64,000 bases of DNA from Aporrectodea caliginosa (lineage: Eukaryota > Annelida > Clitellata > Crassiclitellata > Lumbricidae): positions 3,625,954 through 3,689,953 of the forward strand of contig JACEVL010000415.1 of assembly GCA_020284085.1 (NCBI GenBank). Direction: 5' to 3'. How positions within the stretch are numbered: position 1 is the first letter of the stretch; each line of letters opens with the position of its first letter. Of this stretch, positions 1 to 11,370 are shown piece after piece. The translations under genes and the position numbers were made by a program. Under the pieces are notes generated by a model that saw only the letters and a list, made by a program, of their open reading frames with translations, made no database searches and was not told where the DNA came from.

Positions 1-751
1 AGAGGGTTTCAGTGGAGTGGCCTTTCCGAAAACCAGATTGGCACTCCGGAAGCATCTTATTTGCCTCTAAATAAACAGTAAGCTGATAAGCAGCAATCTT
101 TTCAATAATTTTCGACAGAAATGAAACATTAGCAATAGGTCGAAAGTTGACAGGATCAGATGAGTCGAGTCCGCTGTGCTTGAGGACAGGAACAAGGATT
201 GAGCGCTTCTGCGACGGTGGTAGAACTCCATCCGCGATAGACCGGTTGCACAGAACAGTAAGAAACGGTAGTAGCACATCGACAAATTCCTGTAGCAGAA
301 ACGTCGGGAGAGGATCAAGTTCACAGGATTTTGATGGAGAGGAGAGAATGATGCGGCGCAGCTCTGCACTGGTGACGGCGACCATGGTAGAAAGACTGCA
401 GTCTGTAGGGTGGTAGACCGGTGGGGTAGTGGCAGTGTCTTGTCAGATTCCGGCGATTTTGGCGGTGAACGAAGCCAGAAAGTCATCAGCTGAGAAAGAT
501 GGAGTATCTGCTTGTTGGTCAGCCCGGCGCCGGCCAAGGAGGGCGTCGAATGTGGCCCATAGCCGCTTAGGGTCCTTGGCGTTGGAAGCGATCTTAGCCT
601 CCCAATACGTCCGCTCCTTGTCCCGGTAACGGCGATGCATGTCTCGCACGAACCGCACCCAGACAGAGCGATCGGCAGGCAACTTGGTGCGTCGATATGA
701 TCTTTCGAGTCGGCGGGCCTGGCGACGGAGTGAGCGACACTCCACGGACAA
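1..751 (-). mobile_element. Non-LTR retrotransposon (LINE) ORF2 fragment, decayed
   Basis: Read on the minus strand, about 250 codons stay in one frame from 751 to the window edge. They cover the linker before the reverse transcriptase (motif YWEAKIASNAKDPKRLW) and the start of the RT domain (FRPIANVSFLSKIIEKI, then GFRKGHSTET), typical of CR1/L2-like LINEs. A TGA stop interrupts the frame near 443, so this copy is dead. It continues left of the window and lies antisense to the ERC gene, probably in an intron. The clade assignment is from motif recognition only. Confidence 0.85.
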
Positions 752-1171
752 GATTCTTGAATTTACTTAATAAAAATCTGTTAAAATGATTGATTAAAAG
801 ATATGCTCATGTATGGGGTAAGCAGTTGTTTAACTAATGCCTTAGCTTGACCAACAATTTGTTTAAAGATGTCATAAAAGTCTCTTCAACCCAGTTTGGC
901 CAGTTTTTCATTTTTGCAAATCATGTGGTGGTAGACATTCGCCTACTTTTCATGACCCTGTAAAGTCCCTTTGAAATTGCTTTGCTCTTGAAGTGGACTG
1001 TATAAATTGTTTTGCCTTCTTAACATTTCATTACGTTTAACTCTTTGAGTGGACTGTATCAAAGTTTTAAGGCAAGCTAAGAACAGATCCACAAAAGCAT
1101 GTTGTAAGCTCCAAAAGAAATGCTTTAACAGAACAGGGTGAGAGATTTGATTTTGTGATTTCTGCCTGTAG

Positions 1172-1339
1172 CTGGACATGCTGAGAGACCGGTTGAAGGA
1201 GAAAGACGAGACTATTGAAAAGAAGTCGAAGCAGCTGAGCTCTCTTATGTCTGATAAGAAGAAACTGGAGGAGGAACTGAATGAAGTGAAGGACCAGCTG
1301 GAGGTCAAGAACAGAAAGATCAATTCCCTACAGAGAAAG
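1172..1339 (+). CDS. ERC: ERC exon a
   Basis: 56 codons in phase 0, from LDMLRDRLKEKDE to KINSLQRK. The acceptor is tgcctgtag and the donor gtcagt. This heptad-rich coiled coil corresponds to the first part of the central ERC coiled coil. Confidence 0.9.
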
Positions 1340-4300
1340 GTCAGTTGAACAACTTGACGCTTTTTGTTTTCATTTTGTGTGTTAGTTTTACAGACATATG
1401 TGATATGAGATTTTGGGTGGGTGGGTGTGTTGAGTGGATGGATTTGGGTGAATGGATAGCTGGATGGATGGATTGATGATGATTGGATGAATGATTGGAT
1501 AGATGGATGGATGGATCAAATTTGGGTTTTGTGATAAATAACTCTGTCAGTTTCCTGGTGGCTTCATCTTTGTCTTGGGCTAAGTGATGCTAAAGTACCT
1601 GTTGACTGAAGAGGGTAAATATGGTAGGAAATGTCAGAACCTGTTTTTTCAGAATATGGTGCGATACAAGAGTTGTAAATTTGTCATGTAAAATCTGTAG
1701 GTTGTTATTGAGTCCTGATTTAAATTCTTTGTTTGGCTTTGGATGTTTTGGGTGTAGACAGAAAATCTGGAAGATCTCGTTAAGGAGAAGGAAGCTATTA
1801 TTTCATCGACAAAGGCGAAGCTTGCTTCTCTTCAGGCTGACCACAACACTTCCGGCAGTGCCTTGTCCAGTCTGGAAGAACTGCTTCTGGACAAGGAGAA
1901 GCAAATTGAAAGGTACATGCCCTGAATGTAGATCTGACATTTGTGTCACTGCATCATAATTCAGTCAGACCCAGCAATTCAAAACTCTACAATGTACATT
2001 TTACGTTTAGGCAATCAGATTTGATGCATACAGTTAAAGATTGGATCTGTAAAATAGAAGATATTAACCTATAAAATAGGTTTAGACTTTTACATGCCAG
2101 CATTTTGTTACCATGAAACTGGAGGTTTGGAGCATAAAACCAAGATTTTGACCACCATGTTCCCTCTGTAGGTGGACCAGACCATATGGAGTGATTAATA
2201 ATAATAATAATAATAATAATATCTTTTCTTTAATTTAGCGCCTGACAAACGCACTGCGCTGTACATTTACATGTTATGCAATTGAACAATCTTAACTGTT
2301 AACTACTAACAGAACAGTGCTAATAGCAGCCTACAAAGCAAATCCGCCCACGGGGCTCGAATAGCTCTCGACTCTTCGCCAGATGTTATCCAACGCGCCA
2401 CCGGACCCCCGGATTAGAGACTAACACAAGAACTGTATGAAATGCATCAAATCTTAACATCAAAACATGTCAAAACATGGTAGAATTATAATTCCTTGTG
2501 TGGACAAGTCATACATTGAAATAAGAAATGCAGAAATCATAATAAAATTAAAACAAATCTATATCCAAACATAGTCCGCGTTCATTTTACAACATAGCAT
2601 GCGTTTTAATGCAATATGCGTGTCAAAACTATGGTAGAATTATCGAGATAATTCCTTGTGTGGACAAGTCATCTATTGAAATAACATAAAGACAAAGTAA
2701 TAACGAATGTGGCCACAAACAAATACTTATTCATCTGTGTTCGCACAGATAGTGTGAGATATTGGCAGCCTTCAAAGGCAGAAGTTGTTTCTATTTCTGC
2801 TTATTTGTCTGATTCAATACTTCAAATGTATTTCTGCCTGTATTTGATGCATACCACTCTGTTTTATTGGGACATCGCATGACAATTATTACCACATGAA
2901 AAGAGCATCATGTCGGTGTCTGCATGTTTAATATTGCTGCAAGGAGAAGGGGTTGCGTGTAGATGAGTGTTTACCGTACTGTTCTGTGTTTTTCAGGCTT
3001 CGAGAACAAAGGGAGAGAGCAGATCGGCAGTATGAAGAGGAAGTGGAGATTCTGTCAAAAAAATCTTCCGATTTTAAATCAAAGTTTGAGGATGTACAGT
3101 CTGAACTCGTTGATCGACAGGTGACTAACTAGTCAATCAATCAGTCAATATTCGTTTGTTTTCAGTACAGAATGACATAGACGCATTTCTGCTTACAAGT
3201 TAATTGATTCAGAGTCAGGTTCAATAGAGGATATCTATGGTCTTGTGACCAGGAATTAGTATTCAGAATCCATAGCTAGTCATTGTAGCGATTGGTTTAT
3301 CGTCTGAGTTCAATAATTATAATATTTTGGATTCTTCTGCACTCTACTGGTAATTATATCTTGTGGCAACTGAATGAAATGACAAATTACATTGCTTTGT
3401 TCATTGCTGCTGCTTGTGTTGGAATTGTTCTTTGTCTCGAGTTGTCTGCTTAAATGCATTTTTCTGAGTTGTTTTTCCTTGTTATCTTATGGATTGTTTC
3501 TTCATTGATTACTAGCAACAAGAAGTGGAGCTGAAGGAGGAATTGTCGCGATTGAAGTCGGAGCGACTGGCTAAAGAGTCGCTGATAAGTCGACTTGAGT
3601 TGGACATCTCTGATAAAGCAGATGAAATATCTCAGCTGCAGAGTCAACTACGAAAGGTAGAAACAGTTTCCTTTACTTAAGGTTGCCTGGAAACAGTTTC
3701 AATTGCTTGCACATTTAACTGTGGCTTCTTTTCATTTCCGATGAAAGCAGGGTTTCAGTTGTCAAAAAAGAGCTGGGGTTGAAAATGTTACCGAATGTAA
3801 ATGAACGCAGGTCAAAATCTAATGTTGTTAATCTGCTGCACACAAAACGACTGATGACTCCTGAGTCATGAGATGATATTTAGTTTTCTGACCCCACAAC
3901 ATCTTTTCAGTTATATTAGCTGAGGGGTTAGAAGAAGGGCTAGTTCTTTGAGTCCCCCAACATAGCTAAAACACTAGATAAAAAAGCATGTCTTTGAAAG
4001 ATAAACCCTGGAGTCTTGATGGGAAGTTCCTTTGCTTAAAGTAAAATTTTGGCTTAGTCTTGAATTGTCATTGGTTATTATTTTGAAATGAGTGTTTTTA
4101 AATTTTGTAATTTTGAGTAACTTAACTTCTAGCCTGAGTGATTGAGTGAAGCCATTTGTTAATTCATCAGGAGCAGAAATAGTACAAGCATGAGGCAATA
4201 GTAAATTAAGTTTCTGCTGCTGGTGTCAAAAGTACAACCCTCAACGAGTAATAAATCCACTAGGTTCGTGCCTGTCCCCATACTATTAGAAGTTTTCAGA

Positions 4301-7300
4301 TGGCCAAACGATGTTTATATATTTAAATTGTTTGAACAGCCATAATGCCACATTGTTGAAAGTAGTCGTCAGACAATGAAGGCTGAAGTTTATTGTGGTA
4401 GTGATAAATGAATAATTAATTACTCAATCAATTTATTGAACACCAATAATAACAATCGATATTAAAGTCACTCAAAGAAAGTATTAGTAGGCATTCAAAT
4501 CTGAGACCATAACGAACAACAACCTGGAAATATCAGCTGATGTTAATATATTATACTATTATCAGGGTTTCCTAGACCATGGCATAAAATTTCAATACAT
4601 TGAAGTCTGTGATGCAAATGCAATTGTAATTATAATTTGAAATTTATATAGCATTGCTTCAAGAAAACCTACTCAGCAGGGCTCTCTATGTTAGCCTAAA
4701 TGATGTTGAATGTAATTAAGAACAGAAATTTCATCAGTAATCAAAATAGTGCACAGAAAATTGGATGAGTCACCACCAGTGATGGGCTCATGTACACAAG
4801 TGGTATCCAACCAACAAATTCCTACCCAAAGTTGAGAGATAATATCTTGCACACAGTTGCGTTGATAATTTGAGGCAACATCAGGCGGTATCATTCGTGA
4901 TACTTGATAACTCCAGCCATACCTTGAACCTGCAGGTCCACGTTTGGCAGGTATTTATCACCTGACAGGTGGTAGATAGAGGCATGACTAGTAACTAACT
5001 GTCAAGGTCAATCCAAAAGCTAATCACTGCTTCTCTGCTGAGATGCAAATTAGCCAGCTTCAGGTGGCATACTTTGATCTAGGAGTCAATTGTACATCAG
5101 GACATCGCCCATCATTATTCAGTCACACACACCTAGATGATATGCAGAGAAATGTTATCGAAAGCTGCCGCAGAAATTAAGAATAATTCTTATTCACAAA
5201 CTGAGCAATAGTAAAGTAAGAAATGTCAGAAATTATTGAGCAAATTCTGCATTCTAGACAAAATAATCGTCCGAAATGACAGAGAAGGAAAATCAGGAAC
5301 TGACGTAGCTACTAACTTGTGTAGCTATGGTCTTGCTTGTAAATAAAATAAAGTAGGAGAAACAGATTTTTTATGATTTGGTGTTGAATTTTAGATTGGT
5401 TGTGAATTGAGCCTTATGTGACATTGTTTTTTCAATCTATTGCACAGTTATGGTTAGTTTAAAATTATTTTTGGTACATATGGCTGTTAACCTTTACATG
5501 TTATAACCTGTAAAAATGTATCTGTGTTCCAAAATGTGAAATTTGATTCTCGATTATGACATAGATATGATTTTAATTGTGACAGTTGGACGAGTGTGTC
5601 AGCCAGTCGCAGGTTGATTGCGACCGCAAGCTTTCCACAATGAAGAGAGAACTGGGAGAGACGCGGCATGAAGTGGAAGCGGCAACGACTGAGGTCGATC
5701 GCTACGTTGCAGTTGTCAAAGATCTGGAGAAAGAGAAGACAGACATTGAAAAACAGAGAGTGGATTTACAACGGTATTACTGTCGCATTTAACATCCCCT
5801 ACTTGTTAGACTAATTAGACAGCCATGTATTCGGTGCTTTTGACACTCCTCTTCAGTGAGTCCCTCTGTGTACATCAACTCTTGGATATATGTGATGTCA
5901 TCATGGAAAGACTGTCATGGATGTGTTTGATATCGTTGTGATTTTTGAGTCTCCCAATTTTCAAGTGTCTGGTCTAGTTTCAGCCTAGATGCCATGCATG
6001 ATGCTAATGTTTTCATTGTCTCTTATGAGTGGTGGTTAGAAATGTCAGTCTATGAAATCTGAAGAAGTCTGCACTTGTGTTTTTTTCATCTAGGCAAGTG
6101 GATGAGCTGAATCAGAACATGACGGAACTAAGACGGAGTCAGAGAATGGAGACGAACAGATCGGAGAGCACGGAAAGTGGCATCAGAAGCCCAGAGATTG
6201 GCTCTGAAGAGGCTGCCTTGCTGAAGGTATTATTATCATTGTTTTATAGCACTAAAGGCACACTGGCACTTTGTTATAGCATGAGAACAGTGGCTGGATT
6301 TTTGCTACAAGAATGATCCCAGGTTTTCCTGTCAATAGAGTACATCTGTAGTTTTCTAGTATGTAAATTCACATGCATTAAAGGTGAATGTGTTTGTGTT
6401 ACACAGTTTAATCATAGTACCGGTACCTGTTGAAATGCATTTACAACAAGCAGCTCTAGACATACAGTATAAAAGATGATTTGCAGTCTAAAATGGATAA
6501 ACTTACTGCATAAGTGTAAATCTTACTGATTAAATTAAATGCTATCATGACAATGGTGACTAATGGCATAACTTAAATATTGGCCTTTGTCCTAGCTTTT
6601 GTAGTGCAGAAGTTATAACCAAGTCTGAATTTAGTTAGCTTGTCTGTTAGCTGAATGTCTGAGAACAAACTGTAGTTTGTCAATAAGGGACTCTGTGAGC
6701 AGTTCCTTTAAGCGGCGATAGGCGTCGCCAGTATGTGATGTGGTCAAACTTTAGACAACTTTAAACCATAGACATCATATATTAAATGTAAGATGTCTAT
6801 GAAATAAACCTACCGCACAACAGAGCACACATTTTACCTAGAGTAGCCAAACTATATCCCATCCTGGCACCACCTATAGCAGCCATTTTTACAGAGTCCC
6901 CCATTGAGATCCTGAGTGGCCGAGTGGGTTGGTAGCCCGCTCTCCACGCCGGCGGCCCGGGTTCGATTTTCGGTTTATTAGAGATTAATTTCTGATCTTT
7001 ACTGCGGGTGGCTCGGTCGCATTATAAACGTGGAGTACAATACAATACAACACAACACAATACAACTGGGGCGCTGGTATAGGGGTATGTTCGGTTGCAG
7101 CTGGAGGGTTGCGGGCGAATCCACCTCAAAGCCGCCGCGTAGGGACCCTGGGCAGTGGGCAAGTGTGCGCTTCGGCGTGAAACTCCGATTTCCGCGCAGT
7201 AGTCGGGAGCGCCTCTGAATGGGAAATCTGGTAGGGGCGCTATAACAAGTGTTCAAATACAATACAATACAATACAATTGATGTTTGAGATCTGCATTGT

Positions 7301-10300
7301 TCTCTGCTGCAGTCTGTGACACTATCCATGTTAGAAGCCAAACTTTTCCTATGTCAGGTTTGTCGTGCACTACAAGGCAGAACTTGTTAGCCAAACATGT
7401 GCTTAAGTTTGTTTTGCACTGTGGTCAGTCTCTCTTGCTGGAACAGGTTTCCATGGTGCTTGTGACAGATACGTCTCGTTCTTATGCCTCTGTTTCACCA
7501 GTGATTGAAGATTGTGGTCTTGTATTAGGTTTGAAACACCTTCAAATGAGTTTTGTTGAAGAGGCACTAGTATTTAAATGTGTTCTTATATATACTTATA
7601 GATATAGGCACCATATAAATGAAAAATTACAAAATTATGGGTTTTGTGAATCCACTCTATTTTAGGACTTTTGACTATATTGAGGTTATAATTATTGTTC
7701 ATATTAGTTGATTGATTTGTGTTGGCAGAGTGTGATTGCGGACAAGGAGAATCGAATTGAAGAGCTTGAGGAAGCATTGCGGGAGAGCATCCGTATAACG
7801 GCCCAAAGAGAGGTTGTCATGGCCGAACAGCAGATGAAGCTGGAACACACAGAGCGAGTGGTTCGTTTCTGCCTCCTCCTCTTTACCTCTTACTCTTGTC
7901 GTTCTCCTTCACCTTATCCTCCTCCTTCTGCCCTTCTCTGCCTTTTGTTATCCTTTCCTCTCTGACTGGCTTCCATGTCACTAAGGCAAAAGAGTGCTTT
8001 ACTTGCATCCGCCATTGTTTAGGTAGATGCTTTAGACAGTCGTGTTTGCAGTGTTTTTAAAAGATTCTGAAAAGTTACAAGTTGGCAAGTGTCATATTCA
8101 TAGTGATATGTACTTACTGCTTTATGTTTTAGTAGGAGTGGTACTTTCTTTTTTATTATGTGTATGTAAATATATTAGAATGTTGCAAGAACAGACTCTA
8201 TAGTGATTGGGACATTGTGTATATAATAGTATATTAGAACCAATCAGAATGTATAGGAAGCGTTCATTTTATGTGTATGTACCTGCTTCATGAGTGTTAA
8301 TATTAAAGACGGTCGTACTCTGTTCTTCAAGAGAGTGACAACTCATATGTGAAGCAAGCTATCACATGTGGTATTAGTTTACAGCAAGTAAGATGTTTTG
8401 TTTTCTTAAATGCATTTTGAAACCAGATGGAGTCGTTGCAAGAGGAAATAGGGAAAGTGAAGAAGACGGCTGAGGAGAACATCGAGCAATTGGCTCGTAC
8501 AAAGAGGCAACTGGAAGAGAAGGAGGAAGCACTTAAATCCCTACAGGGCGATTCCAAACGTCAACTCTCAGAAGTCTACGAAATGAAGTGAGTTTCAACG
8601 GTCTCGTTTATATTCCCTGCACAGCTAGGTTGGCTGTTGGCTGGTGATGTAGAAGCGGGTAGCACTACATAAAAATTATGCTTAAAAGATCTTTTTGTAG
8701 ACTTTGTTTAATTTACATTGTATTAATCAACAGAGATTGTATTAAGCACAGCAGACAATAGTTGCATTTAGGGAATGCAAACCCGGGTTTATGGTACCCG
8801 GGTTACCCGGCTTTTTACAAACCCGAAACCCGGGTTTGAACGCGACTGAAACCCGGGTTCGACGTGTTTCAAAAATCGTCACTTTCACCGTTTTTCATGC
8901 TGTGAAACTCACAAGTGCAGAGTAATTGAAATATAACGATAACATTGGTTGATAAAGGGTTACGTAATACTGCTTCTAACTACTTATTTATCGGCTCATT
9001 TAATATCTTTATTGGTGACTTCGTATGAGTGTGGCTTCACATTCACAAACCAGTGACTAATGCTGAGTTTATTGACTTATCCGCGTCGTAGCATCGAATA
9101 CGTAAATAATAGCGGTAAACTGTTTTTATTTAAATTTAGTGACTTAAGACACAAATCCAAACAATATCTAAATCAGCAAATGTTAAAAGTGGTCTTTGGG
9201 AACATTTCGTTTGCGATTCTGTGGGCCAGACGTCTCAATGCCAGTTATGTAAATCGCAGCTTCAAATTGCCGGCGGTGCGACAAGAAGTCTGTCTGCATA
9301 GGCTATTCATCTCCAGTCCAAGCATAAGATAAACCTGCTCAAACACAAGGACGTTGGTGACCCTTGTCGTTCTGACGAAGCCAAAGATGGTGGGTCTCCT
9401 AGTCCAAGCACAATAGCAGGCAGCGATGCATTTCATGCAGCATCTGCTTCAGTATACAAGTTCTGGTTCTGCCAAATTGGGTTGCAGAGTAATGATGACT
9501 AATTATCTTCTGAAAAAAATGGACTGGCACTGGCAAGGCTTGAAGCTGCAATGAAGATTATTTTAAGGTGTCAATTGACAATTCTCCTTATAGGCCTATG
9601 CAATGTTTCTTTCAGACAGAACGCTCTGGAACGGCGTTCCGTGAACTTTTTCAAGCTGTTAAAAAATAATTTAATTCACCTAAATTTTTAATAAAAAATG
9701 ATTTAGTTACTTTAATTTAATTCCAGCGTTGTCAGTGTTTATTGATAGTTACGATGTTGTAAAATAAGAGGCTCAGGCTTCGGAACCCTTGCAATGTCTT
9801 CCATAATTGTTCTGAATTGTTCAGTTCCAGAACCTTTTTCTAGAAATGACACTGCTTATATGAAACCACTTCTATCATGATTTTCCAAACGTTTTCTTAT
9901 TAAGCAAATTCTTGACTGTTGGAGAACTTTGGATTTGTACCTGCATACGACGACGATGCTGTTTTTGCAAGAAATAGTGCAGTAATAATATTTATCATGT
10001 AAAATTTGTAAACCCATCCAAACCCGGGTTACCTGGGTAACCTGGGTTTTTACGGCCGTCAAACCCGAAACCCAGGTTTCTAAAAAAGACTTCGGGTTTG
10101 CATTCCCTAGTTGCATTGCATCAGTTTTATTATTCATTGCCATTGGTTAGGGTAATGCCATTATATGTTGATAGCCATGGGAAAGGATTAACTGCAGGCT
10201 CACACATCTGAGAGCTAATACTAGCAGAGGCCATATATGAGTTATTAATGAGTGAATATTTCACTGTACGATAACATATAAGTGAACCTCAACATTTGAG

Positions 10301-11023
10301 CACTAATACCAATAGAGACAATTCGAGTAATGAATGAGTGATTATTTTTTTTACATAATATATATGTGAACCCGGGTCATTCTTAATAAACAGGAAATGA
10401 ACCTACAACTATGTGATCACAAATTGTAATAAGGTAGCAGGTTTTTATCATTTCGTTGTTGTTTCTTTTTCAGACAAGAAGCGATTCTTGCTGCCATTAG
10501 TGAAAAGGATGCGCACATCGCCCTGCTAGAAATGGCACCCAACAAAAAGACAGAAAACATCGAAGAAGTCGAAAAGTTGACACGTGAGAAATTGCGACTC
10601 CAACAAGTGCTCAAAGACCTCGTAAGTGGGCATATGGCGTCTAAACTGATCAGCAAAATCCGTAGTAGTAATAAAATTAATACTAATTAATGGTTTATGT
10701 CTTCTGTAATTTGTATTCTTGTGAATTGTTTAATTGTCATAACATGTACATGTACAGAACAGTGCATTTGTCAGTTGCTTCAATAAAGAATAAATATTAT
10801 TATTATTATTATTATTATAATAACAATTACAATGATTGCACTTGCTATTAGTCAGTCAAGTTTAGTATAGAAAGTTTGAAAAGAAATAAATTGCTTAGGT
10901 AGAAATCTGTTAAAATGGATTTTCTCTGTTCAGACACAAAGCCGAATGAAACTGATTCAGAACCGTGGCCACCTCCGATCTTCCTCTGCTTCGAGCCTCC
11001 TGCTGTCTGCTTCCAATGAACAG
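1172..11023 (+). CDS. ERC: ELKS/ERC (CAST, Bruchpilot-related) active-zone scaffold, partial gene, 10 exons
   Basis: ELKS/ERC proteins are long coiled-coil scaffolds of presynaptic active zones and cortical secretion sites. They bind RIM, liprin-alpha, Bassoon and Rab6. Ten exons (1172-1339, 1758-1912, 2997-3120, 3516-3656, 5586-5773, 6094-6226, 7729-7860, 8427-8587, 10474-10621, 10934-11023) total 1440 nt, exactly 480 codons. Phases agree at every junction and no stop occurs. The product is an almost continuous charged coiled coil. The family is recognised by ENRIEELEEALRESIRIT, QEAILAAISEKDAHIALLE and TQSRMKLI in vertebrate order. The N-terminal part is outside the window. The C-terminal end (RIM-binding IWA motif or Rab-binding domain in relatives) could not be identified with confidence. 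Introns carry hAT-1, a SINE-B and a dimeric SINE. Confidence 0.92.
1412..1516. repeat. Degenerate GGAT tetranucleotide array
   Basis: Imperfect tandem GGAT/TGGA units in an ERC intron, with GAT interruptions. Confidence 0.85.
1758..1912 (+). CDS. ERC: ERC exon b
   Basis: Starts TENLEDLVKEKEAI and ends DKEKQIER split AG|G. The pattern of SLQADHNTSGSALSSLEELL matches the conserved ERC segment SLQADTTNTDTALTTLEEAL. Acceptor ggtgtag, donor gtacat. Confidence 0.92.
2192..2417 (-). mobile_element. SINE family B, copy 1
   Basis: The copy reads 5' to 3' on the minus strand: a tRNA-like head with box A-like and box B-like segments (the plus-strand complement contains gggctcgaa), then a unique body, then an (ATT)n tail, seen as (AAT)n at 2196-2220. 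The body block gcgcctgacaaacgcactgc is shared with copies at 33761 and 45244. This copy is the most diverged. Confidence 0.8.
2997..3120 (+). CDS. ERC: ERC exon c
   Basis: Completes the split Arg codon and reads LREQRERADRQYEEEVEIL to LVDRQ. Acceptor gtttttcag, donor gtgact. Coiled coil. Confidence 0.9.
3516..3656 (+). CDS. ERC: ERC exon d
   Basis: 47 codons in phase 0, QQEVELKEELSRLKSERL to LQSQLRK. Acceptor gattactag, donor gtagaa. Confidence 0.88.
5586..5773 (+). CDS. ERC: ERC exon e
   Basis: 62 codons plus two bases, LDECVSQSQVDCDRKL to EKQRVDLQR. It includes EVDRYVAVVKDLEKEKTD, equivalent to the conserved EVDRLLEILKEVENEKND of vertebrate ERC. Acceptor ttgtgacag, donor gtatta. Confidence 0.92.
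6094..6226 (+). CDS. ERC: ERC exon f
   Basis: 44 codons after the split Arg. It begins QVDELNQNMTELRRSQ and ends EEAALLK. The Ser-rich middle (NRSESTESGIRSPEIGS) breaks the heptads and may be a flexible, phosphorylatable stretch (inference). Donor gtatta. Confidence 0.87.
6909..7277 (+). mobile_element. Composite dimeric SINE (family A), copy 1
   Basis: The first unit (6909-7030) has a tRNA-like head (tggccgagtgggttgg, then ggcccgggttcgatt) and a short body. A CAATA-rich linker follows at 7035-7065. The second unit has its own head (ggtataggggtatgttcgg), a GGGAGCGCCTCTGA block and a gcgctata tail ending in CAATA repeats. The same two-part arrangement recurs inverted at 41158-41512, so it is a mobile dimer and not two chance insertions. 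It lies in an ERC intron. Confidence 0.8.
7729..7860 (+). CDS. ERC: ERC exon g, signature segment
   Basis: 44 codons in phase 0, SVIADKENRIEELEEALRES to LEHTERV. The RIEELEEALRES run is nearly identical to vertebrate ERC1/ERC2 and is the strongest identifier of the gene. Acceptor gttggcag, donor gttcgt. Confidence 0.93.
8427..8587 (+). CDS. ERC: ERC exon h
   Basis: 53 codons plus two bases, MESLQEEIGKVKKTAEEN to LSEVYEMK. Acceptor gaaaccag, donor gtgagt. It precedes the intron that carries hAT-1. Confidence 0.92.
8769..10109. mobile_element. hAT-1, decayed hAT transposon in an ERC intron
   Basis: Terminal inverted repeats start TAGGGAATGCAAACCCG at both ends, with a further inverted subterminal block of aacccgggtt units. 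The 8-bp duplication GTTGCATT flanks it at 8761-8768 and 10110-10117. An in-frame BED-finger remnant at 9239-9325 supports the hAT assignment. Confidence 0.9.
9239..9325 (+). pseudogene. BED zinc-finger remnant of a hAT transposase
   Basis: In one frame the sequence gives CQLCKSQLQ, later a TAG stop (9299-9301), then HLQSKHK. The spacing fits CxxC-n-HxxxxH of BED fingers, the DNA-binding domain at the N-terminus of many hAT transposases. The stop shows decay. Confidence 0.6.
10474..10621 (+). CDS. ERC: ERC exon i
   Basis: Reads QEAILAAISEKDAHIALLEM to LQQVLKDL. This is the highly conserved end of the ERC coiled coil. Acceptor tttttcag, donor gtaagt. Confidence 0.94.
10934..11023 (+). CDS. 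ERC: ERC exon j, end of recognisable ERC sequence
   Basis: 30 codons in phase 0, TQSRMKLIQNRGHLRSSSAS to LLLSASNEQ. TQSRMKL matches the vertebrate TQNRMKL just before the variable C-terminus. The donor gtaatt at 11024 is repeated 24 nt downstream at 11048, so an eight-codon longer form is possible. Confidence 0.9.
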
Positions 11024-11145
11024 GTAATTAAATTCGTAGATGAACAGGTAATTAAATTCATCAGGTATTTTTTCTGTAAATGGATAGGATATTAAATAGA
11101 AGAATGAGCAGATAATGAAATATGCAGATGAACAGGTTATTAAAG
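11014..11145 (+). repeat. 24-bp duplication carrying the ERC exon j splice donor
   Basis: The block TGAACAGGTAATTAAATTC occurs at 11017 and again 24 nt later. A diverged third copy (gatgaacaggttattaaa) is at about 11128. The first two copies each hold CAG|gtaatt. Use of the second would add VIKFVDEQ in frame. Confidence 0.8.
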
Positions 11146-11164
11146 TAATTAACTAAAGTAATAG

Positions 11165-11370
11165 TACAAGTATTGATACTCTACTAGTATACATATACTA
11201 ATAGTATACATTATACTAATAGTTTCTATTTTTTACTGATATACATAAATTATACTACATGTAATAGTATTTCTAATATTGTGCATTTACTAATAGTATG
11301 CCTTCTAATAGTATACTTATACTAAATAGTATGTCTTCTAATAGTATACATACAAGTATACTATGTATAC
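11165..11370. repeat. AT-rich tandem repeat, unit about taatagtatac
   Basis: Repeated ctaatagtatac-like units in an intron, with partial self-complementarity. No coding signal. Confidence 0.7.

Noticed and set aside
7030..7218. Short plus frame in the SINE dimer
   Set aside because: SINE sequence, not a gene; similar frames occur in the other copies.
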